Shown: positions 17,373 to 27,303 of the stretch, piece by piece
Numbering within the stretch: position 1 is the first letter of the stretch
How the letters are laid out: every line of letters starts with the position of its first letter
Assembly (NCBI RefSeq): GCF_013377085.1
Contig: NZ_JACAAX010000021.1
Location: forward strand, 33,844-97,843
Source of the DNA: Rhodoplanes sp.
Lineage (GTDB): Bacteria > Pseudomonadota > Alphaproteobacteria > Rhizobiales > Xanthobacteraceae
Length of the DNA: 64,000 nucleotides
Direction: 5' to 3'
Notes under the pieces: model-generated
Databases searched by the model: none
Told to the model about the DNA's origin: nothing
What the model saw: the letters and a program-made list of their open reading frames with translations, nothing else
Position numbers and translations under genes: made by a program

Positions 17373-18887
17373 TCACCCCTTCTTCCGGCGCTTCTTCCCA
17401 CCCTGGCACTCCATCGCGTCCTCGATCGCTCCGCACAGGGTCTTCAGCACCTTGATGCGGGCGAACAGCTTGTTGTTCGCCTCGACCAGCGTCCACGGCG
17501 CCGCCGCCGTCGAGGTGCGGTCCACCATGTCGCAGATCGCCGTCTCGTAGACGCCCCACTTGTCGCGGTTGCGCCAATCCTCGTCGGTGATCTTGAAGCG
17601 CTTGAACGCCACCTTCTCGCGCTGCTTGAAGCGGCGGAGCTGCTCGGACTTGCTGATCGCCAGCCAGAACTTCACCACCACGGTGCCGTGGCGGACCATG
17701 GCGCCCTCGAAGTCGTTGATCTCGCCGTAGCCGCGCATCCAGTCGGCCTCGGAGCAGAAGCCCTCGACCCGCTCGACCAGCACGCGGCCGTACCAGGAGC
17801 GGTCGAAGATGGCGATCTGGCCGCGGCGCGGCAGATGGCGCCAGAACCGCCACAGATAGGGCTGCGCGCGCTCCTCCTCGGTCGGCGCCGCGATCGAGAC
17901 GGTCTGATAGCTGCGCGCGTCGAGCGCCCCGGTGATGCGGCGGATGGCGCCGCCCTTGCCGGCGCTGTCGTTGCCCTCGAACACGGTGACGACCGACAGG
18001 GTCTTGAAGCGCGGGTCGCGCACCAGGGCGTTGAGGCGGCCCTGCCAGGTCTCCAGCTCCTTCTCGTAGTCGTCCCGGCCGAGCGGCTGGTCGAGGTCGA
18101 GCGCGCTCAGCATCGTCACCTTGTCGGCCGGCACGATCAGCGGCGGCGTCTTGTCGGGCAGCGTCTTGACCGGCTTCTGGTCGAGCCGCTCGCGCAGTGA
18201 GGCGAGCAGATGGCGCCCGACCGTCAGCGAACGGAAGCGCGCGTCGGCACCCGGCACCACGATCCAGGGTGCCTCGCCGGTCGAGGTCTCGCGCAGGAAC
18301 GGTTCGCTGACCGAAACGAACTGCTCGTACTTCCGGTAGAAGGTCCATTCGTGCTCGGTGACGCGCCAGCGCGTGGCGGGATTCTTCTCCAGCGCCTTCA
18401 GCCGCTTCTTCTGCTGGTCCTTCGACATGTGGAACCAGTATTTCAGCAGCAGCACGCCCTCGTCGCACAGCATGGTCTCGAGCCGGCGGATGTCGCCGAT
18501 CGCCTGGGCGAACTCGGCGTCCGAGATCTCGCCCATGGCCCGGCGCACCATCGGCATCGTGTGCCAGGCACCGAAGAAGACGCCGATCTCCCCCTTGGGC
18601 GGCAACGCGCGCCAGAAGCGCCAGTGGTCCGGGCGCTCGCGCTCCTCGTCGGTCGGCTGGAAGAAGGCGCGGGTGTGGATGCGGCGCGGGTCCATCCACT
18701 CGTTCAGCAGATTGACGGTCTCGCCCTTGCCGGCGCCCTCGACCCCGGCGATCAGGATCAGCACAGAGAAGCGGCGCTGCGCGGCGAGATCGAACTGAGC
18801 GTCGAGCAGCCCCTCGCGCAGCGCGGTCTCCTCGCGCTTATAGGCGACCTTGGCGACGTGATGGCGGAGGTCGGCGGATTCGAACAT
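17373..18887 (-). CDS. pap: PPK2 class II polyphosphate:AMP phosphotransferase (504 aa)
   Basis: It is predicted to move phosphate from polyphosphate to AMP, making ADP. The chain has two tandem PPK2 domains, the arrangement of Pap-type enzymes: Walker A-like GVEGAGKGET near residue 48 with lid residues after it, and FEGNDSAGKGG near residue 300. Each domain has its own Walker B-like stretch (GEIGVFFGAWH and GQIAIFDRSWYGR). The first domain's FGAWH in place of FDRSWY suggests that only the C-terminal domain is catalytic, as known for this class. Start: ATG at 18887 (MFESADLRHHVAK); an upstream extension to 18959 looks non-coding. The tail is very basic (GGKKRRKKG). Confidence 0.88.
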   Translation of the reverse strand: MFESADLRHHVAKVAYKREETALREGLLDAQFDLAAQRRFSVLILIAGVEGAGKGETVNLLNEWMDPRRIHTRAFFQPTDEERERPDHWRFWRALPPKGEIGVFFGAWHTMPMVRRAMGEISDAEFAQAIGDIRRLETMLCDEGVLLLKYWFHMSKDQQKKRLKALEKNPATRWRVTEHEWTFYRKYEQFVSVSEPFLRETSTGEAPWIVVPGADARFRSLTVGRHLLASLRERLDQKPVKTLPDKTPPLIVPADKVTMLSALDLDQPLGRDDYEKELETWQGRLNALVRDPRFKTLSVVTVFEGNDSAGKGGAIRRITGALDARSYQTVSIAAPTEEERAQPYLWRFWRHLPRRGQIAIFDRSWYGRVLVERVEGFCSEADWMRGYGEINDFEGAMVRHGTVVVKFWLAISKSEQLRRFKQREKVAFKRFKITDEDWRNRDKWGVYETAICDMVDRTSTAAAPWTLVEANNKLFARIKVLKTLCGAIEDAMECQGGKKRRKKG

Positions 18888-19118
18888 GGGCGATACGATG
18901 CGTTCGACAGGGGTGGCGATGATCGCCGGACGGTGGTCCGGCGGACTGATCCAAATCAAGAATTCCAGCCGTTCGGAGCCTAAAGTAATAAGGGTGTGAA
19001 GAAAACACCATCACGCCGCGTGAACGCGGAACCGGTCTGGAACGACCAACTGGTTTCATTCCGCGCCACGACCGGTATAGTCAAGCACGGGATGGGCCTG
19101 TCCGGCGAGGGCCATGCG

Positions 19119-19841
19119 ATGAGACGGTTTATGGCGACGAGACTTTTCCTGACGGCGTCCGCGACGTTCGGACTCCTCGCGATCGTGATCACGGCTCCGC
19201 TGCCGACAGCGGCGCAGAGCGGGACCGGCGTGCCGGTCGCGGTGGTCGAGGAGGTGACGGGCAAGGCCTCCGGCCTCGAGTTCATGGACTATGTCGAGGC
19301 GGGCCGGGTCATCAAGCTCGGCGCCAAGGACACCATCGTGCTCGGCTATCTGAAGTCCTGCCTGCGCGAGACCATCACGGGCGGCACGGTCGTCGTCGGG
19401 GCCGAGCAGAGCAAGGTCCATCTCGGCACGATCGACAGCGCCAAGGTGCCGTGCGACGCCACCGCCCAGCTCGGCGAGCGCCAGGGCATCGAGAGCGCCG
19501 CCACGGTGTTCCGCAGCATGGGTCCCGGCCAGACGCCGGCGGCGGGAGAGCCCGCCCGCACCCTGATCCTGTACGGCCGCTCGCCGGTGTTCGAGGTGAA
19601 GGAGCCCGATACGCTGACGATCGAGCGGCTCGACAAGGCGGGCGAGAAGCAGGCCATCACGCTGCGGGGCAAATCCCTGGTGCGCGGCCGCTTCTACGAC
19701 CTGGCCAAGGCCGACAAGATGCTGGCGGCCGGCGGCAGCTACGTGGCGACGCTCGGCAGCCGCAAGGTCGTGTTCCGGATCTCGCCCGACGCCAAGACGG
19801 GCGCGACCCCGGTGGTCGGCCGCCTGGTGCGGTTCGAGTAG
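19119..19841 (+). CDS. Secreted FecR-like protein next to CHASE2 cyclase (240 aa)
   Basis: The protein has a signal peptide (MRRFMATRLFLTASATFGLLAIVITAPL, cut near TAAQS). Then comes a FecR-type fold: VAVVEEVTGKASG, YVEAGRVIKLGAKDTIVLGYLKSCLRETITGGTVVVG. This pattern of short beta repeats with a late C-R-E-T-I-x-G-G-x-V resembles periplasmic FecR/SH3-like sensory domains. Two conserved cysteines (SCLRET, VPCDAT) may form a disulfide. The ATG at 19119 has GAGGG upstream. It sits 111 bases before a CHASE2 adenylate cyclase in the same direction, an arrangement seen with such FecR-like proteins, so it may present a signal to the CHASE2 sensor. This last step is inference. Confidence 0.68.
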   Translation: MRRFMATRLFLTASATFGLLAIVITAPLPTAAQSGTGVPVAVVEEVTGKASGLEFMDYVEAGRVIKLGAKDTIVLGYLKSCLRETITGGTVVVGAEQSKVHLGTIDSAKVPCDATAQLGERQGIESAATVFRSMGPGQTPAAGEPARTLILYGRSPVFEVKEPDTLTIERLDKAGEKQAITLRGKSLVRGRFYDLAKADKMLAAGGSYVATLGSRKVVFRISPDAKTGATPVVGRLVRFE

Positions 19842-19952
19842 GCCTTTCTCGGCGCGGCGGCGTCGGTCGCAGGCCGGCGCCGCGTCGCCGGCCATCATGC
19901 GGCGCGCCTGCGCCGTCATTGTCCGGAGCGGCTACGCCGCCCTGCAGGTGCC

Positions 19953-22112
19953 ATGAGGCGCTTCCGTAAACGCGACGTGCTTGCGGTCGCCCTCGTCGCG
20001 GTGCTGTGCGGCACGCTCGCGGCCTCGCCGGCGCTGGATCGGTTCGCCGGCGTCTCGCTCGACATTCTCACGGCGCTGCGCTGGCGCGCCTTCGGCCTGC
20101 GCCACGATCCCGCGACCGCGCCCGCCGTCGTCGTCGCCATCGACGAGGAGACGTTCCGCACCCCGCCCTTCGCCGGCTCGCCGAGCCTGACCTGGACGCG
20201 CGAGATCGGCCGCGTGCTGACCGCCGTGGTCGACGCCGGCGCCGCCGTGGTCGGCTTCGACATCGTCTTCCCGGCCTCGATCGAGCAGTCCGAGATCCCG
20301 TTCGGCGAGGCGCCGCTCGGGGCCCGGCTGCGCGGGTTCGACCGCGACTTCCTCCGGGCGCTGGCGGGCGGGGCACGGGCCGGCAAGGTCGTGCTCGGCG
20401 AGGTGCTGCACCAGGACCGGCCGGTGCGGCCGGCAGCGGCGCAGCGCATCGCGGTCGGCCAGCAGGCGAACATCCGCGCCCTCAACACCCATGCGGACCC
20501 GGACGACGTGGTGCGCCGCCTGCCGCTGTGGTTCACGGTCGGAAACCGTCCGTTGCCGTCGATGGCGCTGGAGCTCGCGGCCCGGGCGCGCGGCGTCGAG
20601 CCGCGGCTGGAGGCCGACGACACCACGGTGCTGGGCGACTATCGGGTCCCGAGCGCAGTCGCAAAAACCCAGACGCTCGCCTTCGAGGGCGGCGCCGACG
20701 AGGTGCCGACCTTCTCGTTCGCCGATCTGCGCGCCTGTGTCGACAAGGGCGACACCGACTTCTTCCGCCGCGCCTTCGCCGGCAAGGTGGTGCTGTTCGG
20801 CACGCTCCTGGACATCGAGGACCGCAAGCTCACGTCGAAGCGCTTCGCCACCGGCATCGAGGGCACCCGCGCGCCGCGCTGCGCCCTCCCCGCCCCTGCC
20901 GCTGCCCCGGACGCCGCGCCGACGCGCCGCTCGATCTCCGGCGTCTACATCCACGCCACCGGCGTCAACGACCTGCTGCGCCGAGACGTGCTGGCCGAGC
21001 CGGGCCGCCTCGGCGCGACGGCGATCGCGCTGGCCATGGCGGCGCTGGCGGCGGTCGCGGCCATGATGCTGGCGCCCGGCGGCGCCGCCCTCGCAGTCGC
21101 GGGAACCGCACTCGCCTTCACGGCCGCCGCCACGCTCGCACTCCAGCACGGCCTCGCGCTGCCGCTCGTCGCCCCGCTCGTCGCCGCGCTCGCCTCGACG
21201 GCCGGCACGATCGGCTGGCGGCTGGTCGCCGCCGACCGCGAGGACCGGTTCCTGAGGAAGAGCTTCGCGCTCTATCTGTCGCCCCAGGTGATCGACCGCA
21301 TGCTCGACGCCGACGAACCGCCGGCGCTCGGCGGCGAAATGCGCGACGTCACGGTGTTCTTCTCCGACATCGCCGGCTTCTCGTCGATCGCCGAGACGAT
21401 GACGCCGCAGGCGCTGGTCAACTGGATGAATACCTACCTGTCGGAGATGACCGACATCGTCGAGGGCTGCGGCGGCTATGTCGACAAGTATATCGGCGAC
21501 TCGATCGTCGCCGTGTTCGGCGCCCCGGCGAACGATCCCGACCACGCCCGCAACGCCGTCACGGCGGCGCTGCGCTGCCGCGACCGGCTGGCCGTCCTCA
21601 ACGAGACCGCGACCTTCCAGGGCCATCATCTGGCGCACCGGATCGGGCTCAACTCCGGCGAGGCGCTGGTCGGCAATATCGGCTCGCGCCGCCGTTTCAA
21701 CTATACGGTGATGAGCGACGCCGTGAACCTCGCCTCGCGGCTCGAGGGCGCCAACAAGTATTTCGGCACGTCGATCATGGCGTCGGAAACGACGGTCTCC
21801 CGCACCGGCGACGCCTTCGCCTGGCGCGAGCTCGACGCCATCCGGGTGAAGGGCCGCATGCAACCGGTGAAGATCCTCGAGCCGATCGCCGCGGCCGGCC
21901 ACGTCACGCCCGCCCAGGCCGAGTGCGCCGCCGTGTACGCGATGGGCCTCGCCCGCTTCCGAGCCCGCGATTTCGCCGGCGCCGCCGAGGTTTTCGCCCG
22001 CATCGCCGCCGTCGACCCGCCGGCCGCGCGCTTCAAGACCCGCGCCGAGGATCTTGCCGCCCATCCCCCCGGCCCCGGCTGGGAGCCGGTGTTCACGCTG
22101 GAGGGGAAGTAG
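19953..22112 (+). CDS. CHASE2-sensing class III adenylate/guanylate cyclase (719 aa)
   Basis: A membrane receptor that should make cAMP (or cGMP). After one N-terminal helix, residues about 35-330 form a periplasmic CHASE2 domain (VVVAIDEETFRTPPF, VVGFDIVFP, GKVVLFGTLLD). About three helices follow (340-425), then a cytoplasmic cyclase domain (450-630). The two metal-binding aspartates are Asp472 in FFSDIAGFS and Asp516 in YIGDSIVAVFG; the transition-state Asn/Arg region is SDAVNLASRLEG. A short TPR-like tail (AVYAMGLARFRARDFAGAAEVF) follows, as in many members. All residues for catalysis appear present. It is probably co-transcribed with the FecR-like gene upstream. Confidence 0.88.
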   Translation: MRRFRKRDVLAVALVAVLCGTLAASPALDRFAGVSLDILTALRWRAFGLRHDPATAPAVVVAIDEETFRTPPFAGSPSLTWTREIGRVLTAVVDAGAAVVGFDIVFPASIEQSEIPFGEAPLGARLRGFDRDFLRALAGGARAGKVVLGEVLHQDRPVRPAAAQRIAVGQQANIRALNTHADPDDVVRRLPLWFTVGNRPLPSMALELAARARGVEPRLEADDTTVLGDYRVPSAVAKTQTLAFEGGADEVPTFSFADLRACVDKGDTDFFRRAFAGKVVLFGTLLDIEDRKLTSKRFATGIEGTRAPRCALPAPAAAPDAAPTRRSISGVYIHATGVNDLLRRDVLAEPGRLGATAIALAMAALAAVAAMMLAPGGAALAVAGTALAFTAAATLALQHGLALPLVAPLVAALASTAGTIGWRLVAADREDRFLRKSFALYLSPQVIDRMLDADEPPALGGEMRDVTVFFSDIAGFSSIAETMTPQALVNWMNTYLSEMTDIVEGCGGYVDKYIGDSIVAVFGAPANDPDHARNAVTAALRCRDRLAVLNETATFQGHHLAHRIGLNSGEALVGNIGSRRRFNYTVMSDAVNLASRLEGANKYFGTSIMASETTVSRTGDAFAWRELDAIRVKGRMQPVKILEPIAAAGHVTPAQAECAAVYAMGLARFRARDFAGAAEVFARIAAVDPPAARFKTRAEDLAAHPPGPGWEPVFTLEGK

Positions 22113-22145
22113 TCATACCGATCTTCGTTGTCCTCGACCTTTATA

Positions 22146-22234
22146 GTCGTTGCCGGGCTCGACCCGGCAATCCATCGAGCTTCGAAAGAAGCTCTTTTTG
22201 AGCGATGGATTCGCGGGTCGAGCCCGCGAATGAC
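22146..22234. repeat. 89-bp palindromic repeat between convergent genes
   Basis: GTCGTTGCCGGGCTCGACCCGG... to ...CGCGAATGAC, with an inner stem GAGCTTCGAAAGAAGCTC. It is the inverted counterpart of the copy at 2621-2709, same length. It lies between the cyclase gene (end 22112) and the convergent slipin gene (end 22259), where a bidirectional transcript stop would be expected. Confidence 0.8.
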
Positions 22235-22258
22235 GAATCGGAGTTTGTGAAGGCCGTA

Positions 22259-23044
22259 TCATTTCTTCGACGGTTTCGCGGTCTCCGGTTCCTTCGAAAA
22301 CAGCCGGACGGCGTCCTGCACGGTCGTCATGAACTGCGCCGGGAAGATGATGGTGGAGTTCCTCTCGACCGATATTTCCGCCATGGTCTGCAGGGTGCGG
22401 AGCTGCAGCGCCACGGGATGCTCGGTGATGATGTCGGCGGCCTCGCCGAGCTTCATGGCCGCCTGGTATTCCCCTTCGGCGGCGACGATCTTGGCGCGGC
22501 GCTCGCGCTCGGCCTCGGCTTCCTTGGCCATGGCGCGCTGCATGTTGTCGGGAAGCACGATGTCCTTGATCTCGACCGCCGTGACCACGGTGCCCCAGGG
22601 CTCGGTGTGCCCGTCGATGACATTCTTGATCTGCAGATTGATGCCGGCCGTGTCCGAGAGAAGCTGATCGAGGCTGAAGCGTCCGACCACGTTGCGCACC
22701 GTGGTCTGGCTGATCTGATTGATCGCGTTGTAGACGTTCTCGATCACGATGACGGAGCGTTCCGGATCGGAGATGTGGTAGTAGGCGACCGCGGCGATGT
22801 CGATCGAGACATTGTCCTTGGTGATGATCTTCTGTGACGGGATCTGCATGGTGACGGTCCGCAACGAGACGCGCACCATCTGCTGGATCGGGACGAACAC
22901 GACTGTGAGGCCCGGTCCGCGCACGCCTTCGAATCGTCCGAGCAGGAAGACGACGCCGCGCTCGTATTGCCGCAGCACCCGCAGCGAGCCGAGGAGATAC
23001 AGCACGACCACGAGGCAGAGAATGCCGAGGACATAGATCATCAT
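22259..23044 (-). CDS. Slipin/stomatin-like SPFH membrane protein (261 aa)
   Basis: One N-terminal membrane helix ([21 protein letters not shown]) is followed by an SPFH/band-7 domain: [21 protein letters not shown], then [25 protein letters not shown], and a heptad-rich C-terminal helix ([24 protein letters not shown]). These proteins form large rings at the inner membrane and affect membrane protein turnover. Many bacterial slipins sit next to an NfeD protease gene, but none is seen here. The gene stands alone and its start at 23044 begins with the helix. Confidence 0.88.
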   Translation of the reverse strand: MMIYVLGILCLVVVLYLLGSLRVLRQYERGVVFLLGRFEGVRGPGLTVVFVPIQQMVRVSLRTVTMQIPSQKIITKDNVSIDIAAVAYYHISDPERSVIVIENVYNAINQISQTTVRNVVGRFSLDQLLSDTAGINLQIKNVIDGHTEPWGTVVTAVEIKDIVLPDNMQRAMAKEAEAERERRAKIVAAEGEYQAAMKLGEAADIITEHPVALQLRTLQTMAEISVERNSTIIFPAQFMTTVQDAVRLFSKEPETAKPSKK

Positions 23045-23238
23045 CGTGTTTCCATTCGACTGTCGGAACGTCGGACGTCTTCAGGGACATGCGCGGACGC
23101 CGCGACAGCAGGGGTTCGTGCGGGCACGGTTCGGCCGCTCGGCCGCCCGACGACCGAACGCCCGGATCATGCCACGCGATTGAGCCGGCACCGTGTCGCG
23201 GTTCCCGAGGAAGCGGCGGCAGCGTATGATGGCGCCGC

Positions 23239-23922
23239 ATGACCGATCTCGCCCGCCGGACCGTCCTCGGCTTCCTCAGGCTCACGGCGTACATGACCCT
23301 GCTGGTGATCGGGCCGGCGGGGTCGCTGCATTACTGGCCGGGCTGGCTGTTTCTCGCCGCCACGCTCGCCGCCACGGCGGCGATCTCGGTGTGGCTGCTC
23401 GCGCACGACCGCGCCCTGCTGGAACGCCGCCTGACCGTCGGCCCGGCCGCCGAGCCGGACCCGGCGCAGCGCCGCATCCAGATCGTCGCCGGGTTGTGCG
23501 GCATCGCCCTGATGGTGGTGCCCGGCCTCGACTACCGCTTCCACTGGTCGGACATGCCGATGCCGGGCGAGCTGGTGATCGTCGGCAATCTCGGCGTGCT
23601 GGCCGGCTATGCGCTGTGCTTCCTGGTGTTCCGCGAGAACTCCTATGCGGCCGGCACCGTGGCGGTCGAGGACAGCCAGCCCGTGGTCTCGACCGGTCCC
23701 TATGCGGTGGTCCGCCACCCGATGTATGCGAGCGCCGGCGCCCTGGCGGTGTTCGGCCCGCTGGCGCTCGGCTCGTGGTGGGGCTTCGTGCCCGCCGCCG
23801 CCCTGATCGCCGCCATCGCGGCAAGGCTGCTGGCCGAGGAGCGCTATCTCGCCACCCACCTGCCGGGCTACCCGGCCTACCAGGCCGAGGTGCGCTGGCG
23901 GCTGGTGCCGGGGGTCTGGTAG
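23239..23922 (+). CDS. ICMT/PEMT-like membrane methyltransferase (227 aa)
   Basis: Four to five membrane helices and the C-terminal signature of the isoprenylcysteine carboxyl methyltransferase-like family: [18 protein letters not shown] (about 150-168) and [23 protein letters not shown] (about 196-218), which form the SAM pocket. Bacterial members act on unknown lipids or membrane-bound small molecules. It stands alone, divergent from the slipin gene across a 194-bp gap in which I see no further feature. It is about 155 bases upstream of ilvD. Confidence 0.82.
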   Translation: MTDLARRTVLGFLRLTAYMTLLVIGPAGSLHYWPGWLFLAATLAATAAISVWLLAHDRALLERRLTVGPAAEPDPAQRRIQIVAGLCGIALMVVPGLDYRFHWSDMPMPGELVIVGNLGVLAGYALCFLVFRENSYAAGTVAVEDSQPVVSTGPYAVVRHPMYASAGALAVFGPLALGSWWGFVPAAALIAAIAARLLAEERYLATHLPGYPAYQAEVRWRLVPGVW

Positions 23923-24077
23923 GCGGCTGGTCCCCCGGCATCGCTCCCGACCGTTCCGGCCCCCGCCTGTCGCCGGCGGGTTTTCACCCGGCCTCCGACG
24001 CGCTAGAACGCATCACCCGCCGGCCCGGCCGGCCACCCCGGAACAAGCCCCTCCCTTCGACCCTCGAGGAGTCGACC

Positions 24078-25928
24078 ATGCCGCAGTATCGCTCCCGCAC
24101 GACGACGCACGGCCGCAACATGGCGGGCGCCCGCGGCCTGTGGCGAGCGACCGGCATGACCGACGCCGACTTCGGCAAGCCGATCATCGCGGTGGTCAAC
24201 TCGTTCACCCAGTTCGTGCCCGGCCACGTGCATCTCAAGGACCTCGGCCAACTGGTCGCCCGCGAGATCGAGAAGGCCGGCGGGGTCGCCAAGGAGTTCA
24301 ACACCATCGCGATCGACGACGGCATCGCCATGGGCCACGACGGCATGCTCTACAGCCTGCCGTCGCGCGAGATCATCGCCGACTCGGTCGAGTACATGGT
24401 CAATGGCCACTGCGCCGACGCCATGGTGTGCATTTCCAACTGCGACAAGATCACGCCCGGCATGATGATGGCGGCGCTGCGGCTGAACATCCCGGCCGTG
24501 TTCGTCTCCGGCGGGCCGATGGAGGCCGGCAAGGTCGTGCTCGGCGGCAAGACCCGCGCCGTCGATCTCGTCGACGCCATGGTGATGGCCGCCGACGACC
24601 GCCAGAGCGACGACGACATCGCCGCGATCGAGCGCTCCGCCTGCCCGACCTGCGGCTCGTGCTCCGGCATGTTCACGGCGAACTCGATGAACTGCCTCAC
24701 CGAGGCGCTCGGCCTGGCGCTGCCCGGCAACGGCACGCTGCTGGCGACCCACGCCGACCGCAAGCGGCTGTTCGTCGAGGCCGGCCACCTGATCGTCGAC
24801 CTCTGCCATCGTTATTACGAGCAGGACGACGCCTCGGTGCTGCCGCGCTCGATCGCGACGGTCCAGGCCTTCTCCAACGCCATGGCGCTCGACATCGCCA
24901 TGGGCGGCTCGACCAACACGGTGCTGCATCTGCTCGCCGCCGCGCAGGAGGGCCAGGTCGATTTCACCATGCAGGACATCGACAAGCTGTCGCGCCGGGT
25001 GCCGTGCCTGTGCAAGGTGGCGCCCTCGGTCGCCGACGTGCATGTCGAGGACGTGCATCGCGCCGGCGGCGTGATGGCGATCCTGGGCGAGCTCGACCGC
25101 GCCGGCCTGATCGACCGCACCGCCGGCACGGTGCATGCGGCGACGCTCGGCGATGCGCTCGACCGCTGGGACATTGCCCGCACCAACAGCGAGGCCGTGC
25201 AGACGCTGTTCAAGGCGGCGCCCGGCGGCGTGCCCTCGATCGCGGCGTTCAGCCAGGAGAGCCGCTGGGACGACCTCGACCTCGACCGCCAGAAAGGCGT
25301 CATCCGCAGCGCCGACGCCGCCTTCTCGACCGACGGCGGCCTCGCGGTCCTCTACGGCAACATCGCCCAGGACGGCTGCATCGTGAAGACGGCGGGCGTC
25401 GACGCCTCGGTCCTGACGTTCACCGGCAAGGCGAAGGTGTTCGAGAGCCAGGACGCAGCGGTCGACGGCATCCTGGGCGGCAAGATCGTGGCCGGCGACG
25501 TGGTGGTGATCCGCTACGAAGGCCCGCGCGGCGGCCCCGGCATGCAGGAGATGCTGTATCCGACCAGCTATCTGAAGTCGAAGGGCCTGGGAAAAGCCTG
25601 CGCGCTGATCACCGACGGACGCTTTTCGGGGGGCACCTCGGGCCTCTCCATCGGCCATGTCTCGCCCGAGGCTGCCGAGGGCGGCGCCATCGGGCTCGTC
25701 GCGGACGGCGACACGATCGAGATCGATATCCCCAACCGCAGGATCAGCCTCGCCATCCCGGACGCCGAGCTGGCGCGCCGGCGCGAGGCGATGGTCGCCA
25801 AGGGCGACAAGGCCTGGCAGCCGGAAAACCGCGACCGCAAGGTGTCGCCGGCCCTGCAGGCCTACGCCGCCTTCACCACCAGCGCGGCCCGCGGCGCCGT
25901 GCGCGAGATCCGGCCCGTCCGAAGGTAA
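24078..25928 (+). CDS. ilvD: Dihydroxy-acid dehydratase IlvD (616 aa)
   Basis: It converts 2,3-dihydroxy-acids to 2-oxo acids in valine, leucine and isoleucine synthesis. All parts of the family are in place: [37 protein letters not shown], and the iron-sulfur cysteines in [10 protein letters not shown] and [35 protein letters not shown] and [21 protein letters not shown] follow towards the end. At 616 residues it equals the E. coli enzyme. ATG at 24078 is preceded by GAGGAG, so a much longer upstream frame is not used. An intrinsic terminator follows at 25951-25981. Confidence 0.95.
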   Translation: MPQYRSRTTTHGRNMAGARGLWRATGMTDADFGKPIIAVVNSFTQFVPGHVHLKDLGQLVAREIEKAGGVAKEFNTIAIDDGIAMGHDGMLYSLPSREIIADSVEYMVNGHCADAMVCISNCDKITPGMMMAALRLNIPAVFVSGGPMEAGKVVLGGKTRAVDLVDAMVMAADDRQSDDDIAAIERSACPTCGSCSGMFTANSMNCLTEALGLALPGNGTLLATHADRKRLFVEAGHLIVDLCHRYYEQDDASVLPRSIATVQAFSNAMALDIAMGGSTNTVLHLLAAAQEGQVDFTMQDIDKLSRRVPCLCKVAPSVADVHVEDVHRAGGVMAILGELDRAGLIDRTAGTVHAATLGDALDRWDIARTNSEAVQTLFKAAPGGVPSIAAFSQESRWDDLDLDRQKGVIRSADAAFSTDGGLAVLYGNIAQDGCIVKTAGVDASVLTFTGKAKVFESQDAAVDGILGGKIVAGDVVVIRYEGPRGGPGMQEMLYPTSYLKSKGLGKACALITDGRFSGGTSGLSIGHVSPEAAEGGAIGLVADGDTIEIDIPNRRISLAIPDAELARRREAMVAKGDKAWQPENRDRKVSPALQAYAAFTTSAARGAVREIRPVRR

Positions 25929-25950
25929 TCCGGACCAGGACGCAGCACGG

Positions 25951-25981
25951 CGGCGGAGCCCCCCGGCTCCGCCGTTTTTTT
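25951..25981 (+). terminator. Intrinsic terminator of ilvD
   Basis: A perfect 10-bp stem CGGCGGAGCC-CCCC-GGCTCCGCCG is followed by seven T. It lies 22 bases after the ilvD stop and ends 11 bases before the convergent sugar-isomerase-like gene stop. Confidence 0.92.
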
Positions 25982-25992
25982 GTCGGGCACCG

Positions 25993-27303
25993 TCACCTCA
26001 CATGGAGCCCGAGCGGGCCTTCGAAGACGGTGCGGAGCTCGTCCACGCAGTCCGAGAAGATCACCATGTGATGGCAGCCGAGCGACTCGTCGATCCGCTT
26101 CTGGGCGCAGTCGATCCTGAACCGGAACTGGGTGCGGCAGGTGTCCTCGTCGGGATTGTCGACGAACTCGGCCGGAAACAAGGTGGCTTCGCTGAACTCG
26201 TTGCCGATGCGGAAGAGCGTGGCCTTGCGCGGACCGCCGACCTCGATGCGCTGGGCGACGCTCAACCCGGTCTCGTGATGCGTCCGCACCGTATAGTTCA
26301 TCGCCTCGCTGGTGAGCCGTCTCGGCGCCGTGCAATGGACGAGATCCAGCCGGTCGTCGAGATAATAGACCGGATTGCCCATGAACACCGGCAGACCGGA
26401 CACGGCCTTGCCGACGATCATCGAGACCGCCGCGTCGAGGTCGCCCTCGCAGGCCGCGATGGTGTTCGGCTGATCGTTGAGCAGCGAGAGGGCGATGCAT
26501 GACGTGACGTGGAGCTGCTTCACCAGCGAGAAGCAGGAGATCGCCACGGCATTGCAGGCGTAGCGGTCCATCAGGGTCCTGACCGCCACATAGAGCCGGT
26601 ACGCGTCCTCGACGTGCTGGGTCCGGGGCTCGACGCAAGCCGCCGCCGCCTGCAGATAGTCAGCGGCAAAGGCAACGACCTCGGGGCTGCGCGGCACCGC
26701 CGCATACTCGGAGAACAGCTCCTCGAGGCCGATATGGACGGACCGGATGCCGAAGCGGTCGTCGATCCGGCGCTCGTCCACGCTCGCGGAGACCACCCAG
26801 CTCTGCGTATAGCCGATGATCAACAGTCGGGTGGCGCGGATCCGGTCCATCACGCTCGCCAGGCCGCATTTCTCCGCGAAGGAGCTTTTGTCGAAGACCC
26901 GTTCGACCTGGACCTTGCGGTTGCGCAGATGCGCCCAGCAATCCATCACGGCCGGCAACGCGTTGCGGGACACAATGGTGCGGACGAGCGTCTCGCCCGC
27001 CGCGTCAAAGAGTCCTCCGCCGGGAAAATGCCACCACAGGAATGACCGTGGCACTGCCTTGGCGATCGACAGGAGCCACGGCTGGGTGGCGCCGGAGAGC
27101 GCGATCAGCAGCGGCACCCCCGTGTGCCCGGCGGACAGGTAGGCGTCGACGCCGCCCTGGTCCGACAGGTGGACGGGCTCCGACAGCGTTACTCCGGCGG
27201 GCAGAATTCGTCGGATGTGGTCGAGCAGCGAGGCCGCCACCGAGGCGGACAGCTCCGCCGGATAGTAGACCGGACTGACGAGGAAGACGGGCTGGACGAT
27301 CAT
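25993..27303 (-). CDS. L-fucose/arabinose isomerase-like protein (436 aa)
   Basis: The protein follows the fucose/arabinose isomerase fold in outline. The N-terminal two-thirds has Rossmann-like pieces (QPVFLVSPVYYPAE, TGVPLLIALSGATQ). The C-terminal part has the family's metal-site layout: ACEGDLDAAVSMIV (about 300), GLPVFMGNPVYYLDDRLDLVHC (about 325-346). These enzymes interconvert aldoses and ketoses or act on related branched sugars. It is the last gene of a seven-gene catabolic operon, and its ATG overlaps the stop of the MFS transporter by 4 bases. The true substrate is unknown and, given the CoA enzymes upstream, might not be a plain sugar. Confidence 0.68.
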   Translation of the reverse strand: MIVQPVFLVSPVYYPAELSASVAASLLDHIRRILPAGVTLSEPVHLSDQGGVDAYLSAGHTGVPLLIALSGATQPWLLSIAKAVPRSFLWWHFPGGGLFDAAGETLVRTIVSRNALPAVMDCWAHLRNRKVQVERVFDKSSFAEKCGLASVMDRIRATRLLIIGYTQSWVVSASVDERRIDDRFGIRSVHIGLEELFSEYAAVPRSPEVVAFAADYLQAAAACVEPRTQHVEDAYRLYVAVRTLMDRYACNAVAISCFSLVKQLHVTSCIALSLLNDQPNTIAACEGDLDAAVSMIVGKAVSGLPVFMGNPVYYLDDRLDLVHCTAPRRLTSEAMNYTVRTHHETGLSVAQRIEVGGPRKATLFRIGNEFSEATLFPAEFVDNPDEDTCRTQFRFRIDCAQKRIDESLGCHHMVIFSDCVDELRTVFEGPLGLHVR

